A DNA stretch of 19,092 bases, taken from NCBI GenBank assembly GCA_009391845.1, contig QWJG01000013.1:1-19092 (forward strand), in the 5' to 3' direction. The notes under the pieces are model-generated. The model saw only the letters and a program-made list of their open reading frames with translations, had not been told where the DNA came from and did no database searches. The position numbers and the translations under genes are program-made. Of this stretch, positions 5,932-13,981 are shown in pieces; within the stretch, counting starts at the first letter, position 1; each line of letters starts with the position of its first letter. The DNA is from Chloroflexota bacterium (GTDB lineage: Bacteria > Chloroflexota > Dehalococcoidia > UBA2979).

Positions 5932-8365
5932 GTGGCAACCATCGATCAGCTTCTGGGGCGGTTCCGCCTGCGAACCAAATTCGCGGTCATGCTCGCCGTA
6001 CCGCTCATCGCACTCATCGGATTCTCGGTGATGCAGATCAGGAGCAGCGCGGGGACCGTCAGCGAACTCAATTCGCTGAGCGATCTGTCCGACCTCGCGG
6101 TCACGACCAGCGCGTTCGTTCACGAAACCCAGAAAGAGCGTGGCATCACCGGCCTCTTCCTCGGAAGTGGCGGGACGGAGTTCGGGGACAAGCTGGCTGA
6201 TCAGCGCGTCCTCTCCGACGAACACCGAGCAGAGCTCACGACCGCCCTCGATCACTTCGATGCGGCCGCCTTCGGGAGCGAGTTCAGCGAGACGGTCGCG
6301 GCGAGCCGAGAACTGATCGAGGGGATCGACGCGCACCGCGCCAGCGTGGACGCGCTCTCCCTGACCGGCGCCGAGGGCCTCGGCTACTACACGCGCGTCA
6401 ACGGATCGCTCCTCAACGTGGTGTCGCACATCGGTGGGCTCAGCAACAACGCCGAGCTTTCGCGACTGGTCGCTAGCTACGTCAACTTCTTGCAGTCGAA
6501 GGAGCGCGCCGGCCAGGAGCGCGGTGTGATGAGCACCGTGTTCACCATCGGCCACTTCGAGGGCGCCTTCTTCAACAACTTCTCCCGGATCGTGACCGAG
6601 CAGGACACCTACGAACGCGTCTTCGAGTCCTTCGCGACCGCGGAGCAGATTGAGTTCTACAACGCCACCGTCTCCGGCGAAGGCGTCGACGCCGTAGCTG
6701 AGATCCGCACGCTCGCCTTCGAGGGCTCGACGGCGTCGGACCTGGGCGTTGACGCCGTCACCTGGTTCGACGCCATGACGGTGAAGATCAACCTGCTGAA
6801 GACCGTCGAGGACCACCTGGCGGAGGGCCTGATCTCGGAGGCGCACGCGCTGCGTGATGACGCCAAGTCCGCCCTGATTCAACTCTCGATCCTCGTTGTC
6901 GCGCTCACGGCGTTCTCGATCGCCGGGGCGTACGTGGTCTCGCGATCGCTGTCGGCGCAGATCGCCCAGCTCGTCGCGGGCTTGCGGTCGATGGCCGGCG
7001 GATCGACGAAGTACCAGGTGAGCGTGGAGACCTCCGACGAGGTAGGGGAGATGGCGGATTCGTACCGCGCACTGCAGGGCTACCTCAGCGAGATGGCGGG
7101 CAACGCCCGCCGTATCGCGGACGGCGACCTCAGCGGCGAGGTACACCCGCGTTCGAGCGAGGATGAGCTGGGTGTCGCCTTCCAGACGATGACCCGCAAC
7201 CTGAACCGCGTACTGGGCGAGGTCAGCGATGCCGCTGTCCGTCTGGACAGCTCACGCACCGAACTGGGCCGCGTCGCCAACGACGCCGCGCATGCGACTG
7301 CCGAAGTTGCCAACTCGATCGGCCAGGTGGCCGAGGGCAGCAGCGACCAGGCGAACCGCGTGCAGGAGACCACGACCAGCATCGGCAACCTTGCCGAGTC
7401 GATCTCACAGGTCACGCAAGGGGCGAGCCGCCAGAGCATCTCGATCGACGAGGTCAGCGCGCTGGCAACCGGCGTCGCAGACGCCGCCTCGCAGGTCTCG
7501 AGCTCCGGCAAGCAGGCATCGAGGGCAGCGGAGCGCGCGGTTTCGACCGCCGCCGAGGGCGCCGAGAAGGTGCGCGGCACCGTTGCCGGGATCGAGCGCA
7601 TCAAGGAGAAGGTGGACGCCGCCTCCAAGGAGATCGCCACGCTTGGCGCTCGCTCCGCGGAGATCGGCAAGATCGTCGCGACGATTGATGACATTGCCGC
7701 GCAGACCAACCTCCTGGCGCTGAACGCCGCGATCGAGGCGGCACGCGCGGGCGAGCAGGGACGCGGCTTCGCGGTCGTCGCCGACGAGGTGCGCCAGCTC
7801 GCTGAGCGGGTGACCCGCTCCACGCAGGAGATCGCCAGCCTGATCGAGGGCGTCCAGGGCGGCGTCGACGCGTCGGTCGCCGCGATGAACGAGGGCGCCG
7901 CGGAGACGGAGGCCGGTACGCGTGCCGCCGCTGCCGCCGGTGATTCGATCGAAGGCATCATCAATGCAGTCGACGGCGTCACCGCCGAGATCGACGAGAT
8001 CGGCAAGCAAGCCGCCTCGCTCGGTGAATCCGGCGCGCAGATGGTGAAGCAGATCCAACAGATCCGGGTGATCGCCGACGAGAACGCCGCGGCCGCCGCC
8101 GGTATGGCCGACAGCGCCGACGAGGTCGCGGAGTCGATGACCTCGATCGCCGTGACGTCGGAGGAGAACAGCGCCGCCGCGGAGCAGGTCTCGGCGACGG
8201 CGGAGGAGATGACCGCGCAGGTGGATCAGATCACCATGGCGACCGAGCAGCTCGGCGCCATTGTCGGAGACGCTGACCAAGCAGATCTCGACGTTCAAGC
8301 TCGCCCGGTCGAGCGGCCACCTCGAGATCGTCGGCGGCACGGAGGCGAAGCGACCCGCCGCCTAG
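5932..8365 (+). CDS. Methyl-accepting chemotaxis protein with nitrate/nitrite-sensing (NIT) domain, frameshifted near its 3' end
   Basis: A transmembrane chemoreceptor of about 810 residues. I start at the GTG at 5932, with GAAGGGA 8 bases upstream; the upstream extension has no membrane-protein character. TM1 lies at about residues 16-36. A large extracytoplasmic region follows and opens with [20 protein letters not shown], typical of NIT domains, which sense nitrate or nitrite in studied members. TM2 is at about 315-340, then HAMP-like segments, then the signalling hairpin whose tip reads [33 protein letters not shown] (about 590-622, given here as a motif). The unshifted frame runs on to 8469 through the terminator. 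One base extra (or two missing) near 8266-8270 restores [11 protein letters not shown] at 8270-8302 and the TAG at 8363-8365, the normal receptor ending. No other chemotaxis gene is in the window. Confidence 0.9.
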
Positions 8366-8413
8366 TCCCGCGTCGCAGTGCCACGGCGTCGTTGGCGCCG
8401 GGCGAGACACCAA

Positions 8414-8455
8414 CAGGCCCCGGACCGTCAAACGGTCCGGGGCCTGGTTCGTTTT
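8414..8455. terminator. Strong intrinsic terminator between convergent chemoreceptor and protease genes
   Basis: A perfect 15-bp stem (8414-8428 with 8432-8446, core GGCCCCGGACCGT) with a CAA loop is followed on the plus strand by GTTCGTTTT. It starts 49 bases after the restored chemoreceptor stop at 8363-8365 and 20 bases beyond the protease stop on the minus strand, so it can serve both genes. Confidence 0.92.
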
Positions 8456-8465
8456 ACGCGGACGG

Positions 8466-9614
8466 TTAGATCCGGCGCGGCTGCTGGCCTCGATCGGTCG
8501 TGTCGCCGACCAGCGCGCTCAGCTCCAGCCGCTTCAGCACGTCCCCGCGTGTCAGCAGGCCGACGAGCCGGCCATCGTCGAGCACGGGGAGCTGATTGAC
8601 GTCGTGCTCCTGCATCAGGCGCATCGCCTCAAGGATCGAGGTGTCCGGACGGACGGTGTGAACCTCGGTCGCCGCGACCATCGCCTCGCGGACGGTCGTC
8701 TCGGCCCAGCGGGCGCGCGGGACGTGCGTCAGGTCGCTGATCGTGATCAGCCCGGAGACTCGACCGATGCTCTCCACGAGGAAGGCACGCTCCGCATCAC
8801 CGAGGATCCGATCCTCGGCGAGCTGCTGCAGCGACCACGCCTCGGGGACGGGCACGGGCGGCGGGCGCATCACGTCTGCCGCCACGACGTCCTTCAGCGC
8901 GCGTTCCAGCAGCACCTGTGCGTAGGCCTGCTCCGAGGCGTTCTTGAGGAAGAGCCCGATCAGGACGTACCAGAGCCCGCCGATGCCCAAGAAGAAGACC
9001 CAGACGATCCCGCCGACGATCATCATCCAGGCGATCGCCTGACCGACGGTGGAGGCGATCCGCGTCGCCTTGGTCAGATCGTGCACCCGCCCCCAGACGA
9101 TCGAGCGAAACACCCGTCCGCCGTCGAGCGGGAACCCGGGCAAGAGGTTGAAGAACCCCAACGCGAAGTTGATCAACGCGAGATACCCGAAGACAACTGC
9201 GACACCCTGATCGCGCGTAACCAGCCAGAGCAGGCCGAACAGGATCGAGAGCACCCACGAGCTGAGCGGCCCAACGATCGCGATGAAGAACTCCTGGCGC
9301 GGAGAGCGCATTTCGCCGGCCATCTGCGAGACGCCACCGAAGACGAACAGCGTGATCGACGGGACCTGCATGCCGTAGTGCAGGGCAACGAACGTGTGCG
9401 AGAGTTCGTGGATCAACACGGAAGCGAAGAACAGTACCGAGGAGACCACACCCGCGGCCCAGTATTGATTCTGCGTCCAGTCCTTTTCGTAGTCCGGGTA
9501 GACGGTGTCGGCAAGCGACCACGCGATCAGCGTGAAGATCACGACCCATGACCAGTGCACCCGGATCGCGACGCCGCGAACGCGACCGATCACCAAACCT
9601 GAATTGAAATCCAT
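8466..9614 (-). CDS. M50-family site-2 protease with C-terminal CBS pair
   Basis: A 382-residue intramembrane zinc metalloprotease. HELSH (69-73, zinc ligands His69 and His73, catalytic Glu70) lies in a membrane helix, and [12 protein letters not shown] (156-167) supplies the third zinc ligand, Asp164. Further membrane segments lie at about 18-36, 54-72, 110-132, 138-158 and 190-225. A cytoplasmic tail of two CBS domains follows (about 243-305 and 310-370, with [24 protein letters not shown] and [20 protein letters not shown] patterns). CBS-bearing S2P enzymes cleave membrane-bound regulators, and the CBS part probably binds adenine nucleotides. No substrate gene is adjacent. The ATG at 9614 has no ribosome site; TATCCT on the minus strand 7 bases upstream may give a leaderless mRNA. 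The P-loop/DRTGG gene lies 77 bases upstream on the same strand. Confidence 0.93.
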   Translation of the reverse strand: MDFNSGLVIGRVRGVAIRVHWSWVVIFTLIAWSLADTVYPDYEKDWTQNQYWAAGVVSSVLFFASVLIHELSHTFVALHYGMQVPSITLFVFGGVSQMAGEMRSPRQEFFIAIVGPLSSWVLSILFGLLWLVTRDQGVAVVFGYLALINFALGFFNLLPGFPLDGGRVFRSIVWGRVHDLTKATRIASTVGQAIAWMMIVGGIVWVFFLGIGGLWYVLIGLFLKNASEQAYAQVLLERALKDVVAADVMRPPPVPVPEAWSLQQLAEDRILGDAERAFLVESIGRVSGLITISDLTHVPRARWAETTVREAMVAATEVHTVRPDTSILEAMRLMQEHDVNQLPVLDDGRLVGLLTRGDVLKRLELSALVGDTTDRGQQPRRI

Positions 9615-9621
9615 GCGTCCG

Positions 9622-9627
9622 AGGATA
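9622..9627 (-). promoter_or_regulatory. Possible -10 box for a leaderless M50 protease mRNA
   Basis: On the minus strand TATCCT (4/6 match to TATAAT) ends 7 bases before the protease ATG, where a leaderless transcript would begin. No convincing -35 is seen. It is weak on its own but matches the pattern at the helicase. Confidence 0.25.
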
Positions 9628-9691
9628 CGCGCCGCACGGGCAGGGCCATCGGGCCGATCGTCACCGTCGGCCCGGACCCTCCGGCCGCCGG

Positions 9692-10558
9692 CTAGGCGAT
9701 CAGTGCCTGGAGCGCCGCGTCATCGAGGGTGGTGCGCATCAATTCACCCGCGCGTTCCACTTTCGACTCGCCGGCAAACGGCGAGGTGCCGAAGGTGCCC
9801 TCGATCGCGTGGACCGTCGAGGGGGTGTCGCCGCGGGTCAGCAAGAGCGTCGTGTCGCGGCTGGCCGCGGCCCGATCGAGGATGTAGGGACTGGGTGCGC
9901 CGCCGCCGCTGAGGATCAGGCACTCGGTGCGGGCCGCGATCGCGGCGAGCGCGAGATCGACCCGACCGCCGCGGGTGACGACCGCGCTGCGCGGGAACCG
10001 CTCGAAGTAGGTGTCAGCCGCGTCGTGGGAGATCGCGCCGACCAGGATGTAGTCGCAGACCGCGTCGTCGCCGCGCTCGGAGCGGGAGAGCACCTCTGCG
10101 CCGCTTGCCGCGATCAGCTCCGCGACGCGTGGCGCAGCCAGCGCGCGGTCTTCCGGCAGCAGGCCCGGGCGCGCATCGCGGGTGCGCGTCTCGATCACCA
10201 GTGCCGCGCCGTCCGTCGCCGCGCCGCCGACCGTACCGCCGGCCGGCGTCACGAGCACCAATTTGGCGCCGAGCTGTGTCGCCAGCGCCATCGCGTCGGC
10301 GCCGCTGGGAGCCTCGAGGATGACGACGCCGTCGGGGCTGCCGGGACCGGTCGCCTCGACGGGCGTGCCGCTGCTCGCGGCGAACTCCAGCGTGCCGAAG
10401 ACCTCGGCATCCGCGAGCGCGCGAGCGTCGTCCGTACCGTCACGCAGGCGCTCGACGCGGACCGCGTGACCGGCGTGGGCCAGCCGGTGCGCGAGCCCGG
10501 TCGCCACGGTGGTGGCACCGGCGCCCGGCTCGGTCGCTGCTACGAGGATCAACGCCAT
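9692..10558 (-). CDS. P-loop (BioD/CobQ-like) plus DRTGG-domain protein, phosphotransacetylase N-terminus-like
   Basis: A 288-residue cytoplasmic protein with two parts. Residues 1-150 look like a dethiobiotin-synthetase/CobQ-like P-loop fold: a hydrophobic strand (LILVAAT), the loop EPGAGATTVA at 10-19, then PDGVVILEAPSG at about 75-86. Residues about 160-265 match a DRTGG domain: YILVGAISHDA, VVTRGGRVDLALAA, CLILSGGGAPSPYIL and DTPSTVHAIEGTFG. This pairing is known as the N-terminal part of some phosphotransacetylases and as stand-alone genes in Chloroflexota and archaea; its role is not firmly established but is probably regulatory or nucleotide-binding. The key oddity is that the P-loop lysine (GKT/GKS) is Ala15 in GAGATT, so ATP binding may be weak or lost. 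The start is the ATG at 10558, with a modest AGGCAGG upstream. Confidence 0.8.
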   Translation of the reverse strand: MALILVAATEPGAGATTVATGLAHRLAHAGHAVRVERLRDGTDDARALADAEVFGTLEFAASSGTPVEATGPGSPDGVVILEAPSGADAMALATQLGAKLVLVTPAGGTVGGAATDGAALVIETRTRDARPGLLPEDRALAAPRVAELIAASGAEVLSRSERGDDAVCDYILVGAISHDAADTYFERFPRSAVVTRGGRVDLALAAIAARTECLILSGGGAPSPYILDRAAASRDTTLLLTRGDTPSTVHAIEGTFGTSPFAGESKVERAGELMRTTLDDAALQALIA

Positions 10559-10721
10559 CTCGGCCTGCCTGTCCTGCTCCGTCGCGGGTGGTCGGTAGAC
10601 CGTCCAGCGACTCGCCAGCAGCGTACTCAGAGCCCTCCCTGACCGCCAGAGCGGGCAGGCGCTCCGGCATCCGTCCGAGGCCGATCGTCGACAGGCGTCT
10701 TCCTCGGCGGCCGGACATGCA

Positions 10722-10751
10722 ATGGGCGCCCGGCTCTCACCGGGCGCCCAT
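10722..10751 (-). terminator. Hairpin after the multicopper oxidase gene
   Basis: ATGGGCGCCCGG (10722-10733) pairs perfectly with 10740-10751 around a 6-base loop, 23 bases past the oxidase stop on the minus strand. No strong T-run follows (ATTGCATG on the minus strand). The stem is strong enough to act as a terminator or 3' stabiliser. The rest of 10559-10721 shows no gene or motif. Confidence 0.65.
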
Positions 10752-10774
10752 CGGTCATCGAGCGATCGAGGCGA

Positions 10775-12033
10775 CTACTCGCGTTGGACGAAGAACGCGC
10801 CTTCCATTCCGCCCTCCCGGTGTCCCGGGATACTGCAGACATAGGTGAACGGCCCGCCGCGGTCCGGCACGGTGAAGGTCACCTCCGCGGTCTCGCCGGC
10901 TTCCGCCTGGACGAACACGCCCAGCTCTGTGATCTCCAGGTTGTGGAGGATCGCGCCGTCGTTTCGCAGCTTGAGCGTCACCTCGGTGCCTGGATCGAAG
11001 GTCGCCTGAAGCGGGTCGAAGGCGAACTCGGAGGCCACGACCTCCAGCTCGGCCTTGCCATCGCTCGCGGCCACCGCCGGCTCGGCCGTCGCCTCGGCGG
11101 TCGGCTCCGGGGTAGCCGCCGCGTCAGCGGCTGCCGCAGCCTGTTCCTCGCCATAGGAGGTGTGGTCGGTGTAATCGAGCAGCGTCAACATGCCGCCGGG
11201 GTATGCCCCTCGGTTGGTGACGTGGTTGAGGATGTGGCAGTGGAAGGTCCACGTACCGGGGTTGTTACCCACCACTTCCACGTCGATGGTCGTGCCCGGA
11301 GCCACGTCCACCGTGTTCTCGAAGTACGTGTCCTTGAGGTCGTTCCCGTCGACCGAGACCACCTCGAACTGGGGCCGTGCAGGTGCATCGGGTGGTGCTG
11401 CTGGCCCGCGTTGATGAAGCGCACGCGGATCTTCTCGCCCATCGCGATCTTCATGAACGTGTCGTCGTCCGCCAGCGTGGCGGGGAAGGCGTGGCCGTTG
11501 ATGGTGAACAGCCCACCGATTTCGTGGAGCACCATCGTGTACTCGCGGTCGTAGCTGTCGCCGGCGCGGCCGCGCTCACGCACGACCAGCGGCCCGACGA
11601 GCCCGCGCGCGAGCTGCTGCACCGTGTTCGCGTGCGTGTGATACATCGCCGTGCCGGCCTTTTCGAGCTTGAACTCGTAGGTCCACGAGGCGCCGGGCTC
11701 GATGATCGGCTGCGTAATGCCAGGGACGCCGTCCTGCTCGTTCGGCACCTCGATGCCGTGCCAGTGGATCGTCGTGCCCTCGGGCAGGTTGTTGGTCAGG
11801 TTGACGCGCAGGGTGTCGCCGACGCGGGCCTCGATCATTGGTCCCGGGTACTCACCGTTGTAGCCCCAGACCTCGACGGTTTCGCCGTCGACGACCTGCC
11901 AGTCGACCACTTCAGCGGTCAGGTCGATTTCGATCAGGTCGCCTTCGTCCGGATCCGCGCAACCGATTGCGGCCACACCGAGGATCAGGGAGATCATGAC
12001 GCCGAGAATCGGTCCGATTCGTCTCACAGACAC
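10775..12033 (-). CDS. Multicopper oxidase lipoprotein (two laccase-like domains plus cupredoxin), interrupted by a frameshift
   Basis: The gene is split over two frames that join at the G4 run at 11371-11374 (C4 in the coding strand); one added base gives HLHGP-QFEVVSVDGN and a 419-residue protein. The start is the GTG at 12033, with GGAGG 7 bases upstream. It begins RRIGPILG and a hydrophobic stretch ending AAIG-C25, a plausible lipobox, so it is probably anchored outside the cell membrane. Copper ligands are HWHG (90-93), YHTH (131-134), HPMHLHG (214-220) and then FHCHILNH with a Met after it. The type 1 site is therefore in the second domain, a laccase-like two-domain layout. An Ala/Pro/Glu linker leads to a C-terminal plastocyanin-like domain with its own type 1 site (LHNLEI His, then YVCSIPGHREGGM with Cys, His, Met). 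It would oxidise metals or phenols using oxygen, or possibly act on nitrogen oxides; the substrate is unknown. Confidence 0.85.
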
Positions 12034-12134
12034 AGATTCGCCTCCACTAGCGCCTCGCCGTCCCGGCGATCCAGACGCGTGGTCATCGTCGACGGGGCGA
12101 TCACTACGGGGCAGTCCATCCGGGACCTTCGGCA

Positions 12135-12150
12135 TGTGACTAAAGTCACT
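12135..12150 (-). promoter_or_regulatory. CRP/FNR-family-like operator upstream of the multicopper oxidase
   Basis: TGTGA-ctaaag-TCACT, containing the 14-bp dyad GTGACT-aa-AGTCAC at 12136-12149, is one base off the TGTGA-N6-TCACA pattern bound by CRP-type regulators and by GlxR relatives. It lies about 100 bases upstream of the oxidase start. A weak -10-like TAGTGA (minus strand, 12106-12101) follows. The regulator is unknown, and the rest of 12034-12288 shows nothing else clear. Confidence 0.5.
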
Positions 12151-12288
12151 TGATCGTCGACCGGCTGTGCGCGGGAGGGTGAGATCGGCCTGGCCAGCGG
12201 AGTCACACGGGCTCGCGGCGGTCTGATCCCGCGGCGTGCGAAGCCCTCGAGGTGTGCGCCGACCGACGAGGTGTGCGGCCGTCAGCGC

Positions 12289-12312
12289 GCACTGACCCGC
12301 GCGGGTCAGTGC
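12289..12312 (-). terminator. Perfect 24-bp palindrome just after the malic enzyme stop
   Basis: GCACTGACCCGC (12289-12300) is followed at once by its exact reverse complement (12301-12312). It begins 2 bases past the malic enzyme stop on the minus strand. As RNA it can fold into a 10-bp stem with a GCGC loop and probably terminates the gene; it lacks a T-run. A dyad-binding protein site is the alternative. Confidence 0.65.
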
Positions 12313-12314
12313 CG

Positions 12315-13769
12315 TTAGATGAAGACGCGCGAGCCCGCCTGGCGCACCTGGCCGGTGCGGAGCGCCTCCGCCTCGACGGCGGCGGCGACCCGCGCGACCA
12401 CCTCTTCGTTGAACACCGAGGGCAGGATGTAGTCCTCGGAGAGCTGCTCATCCGGGATCGTGTCGGCGATGGCGCGCGCCGCGACGACCTTCATCTCCTC
12501 GGTGATCGTCGTCGCGCCGGCATCGAGCGCGCCACGGATCAGGCCGGGGAAGCAGAGGACGTTGTTCACCTGGTTCGGGTAGTCGGAGCGGCCGGTCGCG
12601 ATCACGCGCGCGTAGCCCTGGATCAGATCGGGTAACACCTCCGGTTCCGGGTTCGCCAGCGCGAAGACGATCGCGTCCGTCGCCATCGTGCGCACCCAGG
12701 CCGGATCGATGAGCTGTGGTCCCGACACGCCGAGGAATACGTCGGCGCCGACGAGGGCTTCGGCGATCGAGCCGGTGAAGCGGGCCTCGTTCGAGTGTTC
12801 GGCCAGCCATTCCAGCGCGCCGCTCAGCCCGGGCCGGCCGGCGTAGACCGCGCCGTCCAGATCGAAGGCGGTCAGGTGCTGGACACCGGCGCTCATCATG
12901 ATGCGCGCACAGGCGATGCCGGCCGCCCCGGCGCCCAGCAGGACGACCTTCAGGTCCTCCGGCCGCTTCTTGACGATCTTCAGGCTGTTCATCAGCGCTG
13001 CCAGCACGACCACGGCGGTGCCGTGCTGATCGTCGTGGAACACCGGGATCGGCAATGCGCGGCGCAGCCGGTCTTCGATCTCGAAGCAGCGCGGCGCGGA
13101 GATGTCCTCCAACACGATCGCGCCATAGCCGGGGGCGATCGCCTTCACGATCTCGACGATCAGGTCCGTGTCCTTGGTGTCCAGGTAGATCGGCCAGGCG
13201 TCGACGTTGGCGAAGGCGCGGAAGAGCATCGACTTGCCCTCCATCACCGGCATCGCCGCGAGCGGCCCGATGTCGCCAAGGCCGAGCACCGCGGTGCCGT
13301 CCGTTACGATCGCGACGGCGTTCGGTTTGATCGTCAGCGACCAGGCGGAGTCCGGGTTGCGGGCGATCTCCATCGCCACGCGCGCGACGCCGGGCGTGTA
13401 GACGTGTGCCAGCTCCGCGTTGGTGCGGATGTGGACGTTGTTTTCGATGTGGATCTTGCCGCGTCGGTGGAGCTGAAAGGTGCGATCCGAGGCGTGTTGA
13501 ACCTCGACGCCCTCGAGCGCCGAGATCGCCTGCACGATCTCGCTCGCGACCGCTCCGGATTCACAGACGAGGCGAAAGTCGCGGACGATGATGTCCGGAT
13601 TCGCGTCGACCATGTCGATGTCGAGGATGTCGGCGCCCAGTTCGCCGAGCAGGGTCGTGACCCGCCCGTGCATGCCGCGCCGGTTCTCCAGGCGCAGCCG
13701 CAGCAGCAGCTGGTAGCCGACGGCGGGATTTCGTAGCTCCGAAGCGTGTTCTTGCTTCCGGTCCGGCAT
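12315..13769 (-). CDS. NAD(P)-dependent malic enzyme with N-terminal ACT domain
   Basis: A 484-residue enzyme that decarboxylates malate to pyruvate, linking the TCA cycle to pyruvate and NAD(P)H. Residues about 18-95 form an ACT-type regulatory domain ([23 protein letters not shown] as its opening pattern), which in such proteins may bind an amino acid. The catalytic part has VYTPGVARV (Tyr124), [13 protein letters not shown] (157-168), MEGKS with Lys179, [13 protein letters not shown] (metal ligands Glu221, Asp222), HDDQHGT (Asp246), the cofactor loop GAGAAG (279-284) and [15 protein letters not shown]. The acidic residue after the second strand (FDLDG) leans to NAD, without certainty. It has no phosphotransacetylase-like tail, so it is the short bacterial form plus ACT. 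The start is the ATG at 13769 with AAAGGA about 11 bases upstream. A perfect palindrome follows the stop. Confidence 0.94.
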   Translation of the reverse strand: MPDRKQEHASELRNPAVGYQLLLRLRLENRRGMHGRVTTLLGELGADILDIDMVDANPDIIVRDFRLVCESGAVASEIVQAISALEGVEVQHASDRTFQLHRRGKIHIENNVHIRTNAELAHVYTPGVARVAMEIARNPDSAWSLTIKPNAVAIVTDGTAVLGLGDIGPLAAMPVMEGKSMLFRAFANVDAWPIYLDTKDTDLIVEIVKAIAPGYGAIVLEDISAPRCFEIEDRLRRALPIPVFHDDQHGTAVVVLAALMNSLKIVKKRPEDLKVVLLGAGAAGIACARIMMSAGVQHLTAFDLDGAVYAGRPGLSGALEWLAEHSNEARFTGSIAEALVGADVFLGVSGPQLIDPAWVRTMATDAIVFALANPEPEVLPDLIQGYARVIATGRSDYPNQVNNVLCFPGLIRGALDAGATTITEEMKVVAARAIADTIPDEQLSEDYILPSVFNEEVVARVAAAVEAEALRTGQVRQAGSRVFI

Positions 13770-13874
13770 CGTGCGTGCCGTCCTTTCGCCTGGTGCCTGA
13801 TGCGACGTGGAACGGACCAGGGGCGCGCCGTTGGGAGGCCGCGCCGCCCGCGCACCCGTTGCGGGGCCCTTCTA

Positions 13875-13903
13875 TCTATATCGAGCATCCCCGGCAGCGA
13901 GAA
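13875..13903 (-). promoter_or_regulatory. Candidate promoter for malic enzyme
   Basis: On the minus strand, TATAGA (13880-13875) sits in the only AT-rich patch of this intergenic region (GATATAGATAG). TTCTCG (13903-13898) is a weak -35 at 17-bp spacing. It predicts a leader of about 100 bases before the ATG at 13769. The rest of 13770-13981 shows nothing recognisable. Confidence 0.4.
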
Positions 13904-13981
13904 CCGGCGCGCGGGGACGGGCGCTTTCGGGGAACGGACCGCGGGCGCGGTCGAGAAGGCGAAACGCACAACCCTCGTCGG

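Noticed and set aside
8604..9551. A 315-residue plus-strand open frame opposite the M50 protease
   Set aside because: Its product is rich in Arg/Asp/Glu with no domain pattern, it has no ribosome site, and it is an exact antisense shadow of a well-supported gene; long shadows are expected at this GC.
12795..13736. A 313-residue plus-strand open frame opposite malic enzyme
   Set aside because: It is an antisense shadow of a gene with complete malic enzyme motifs, and its composition is typical of complement-strand translation.
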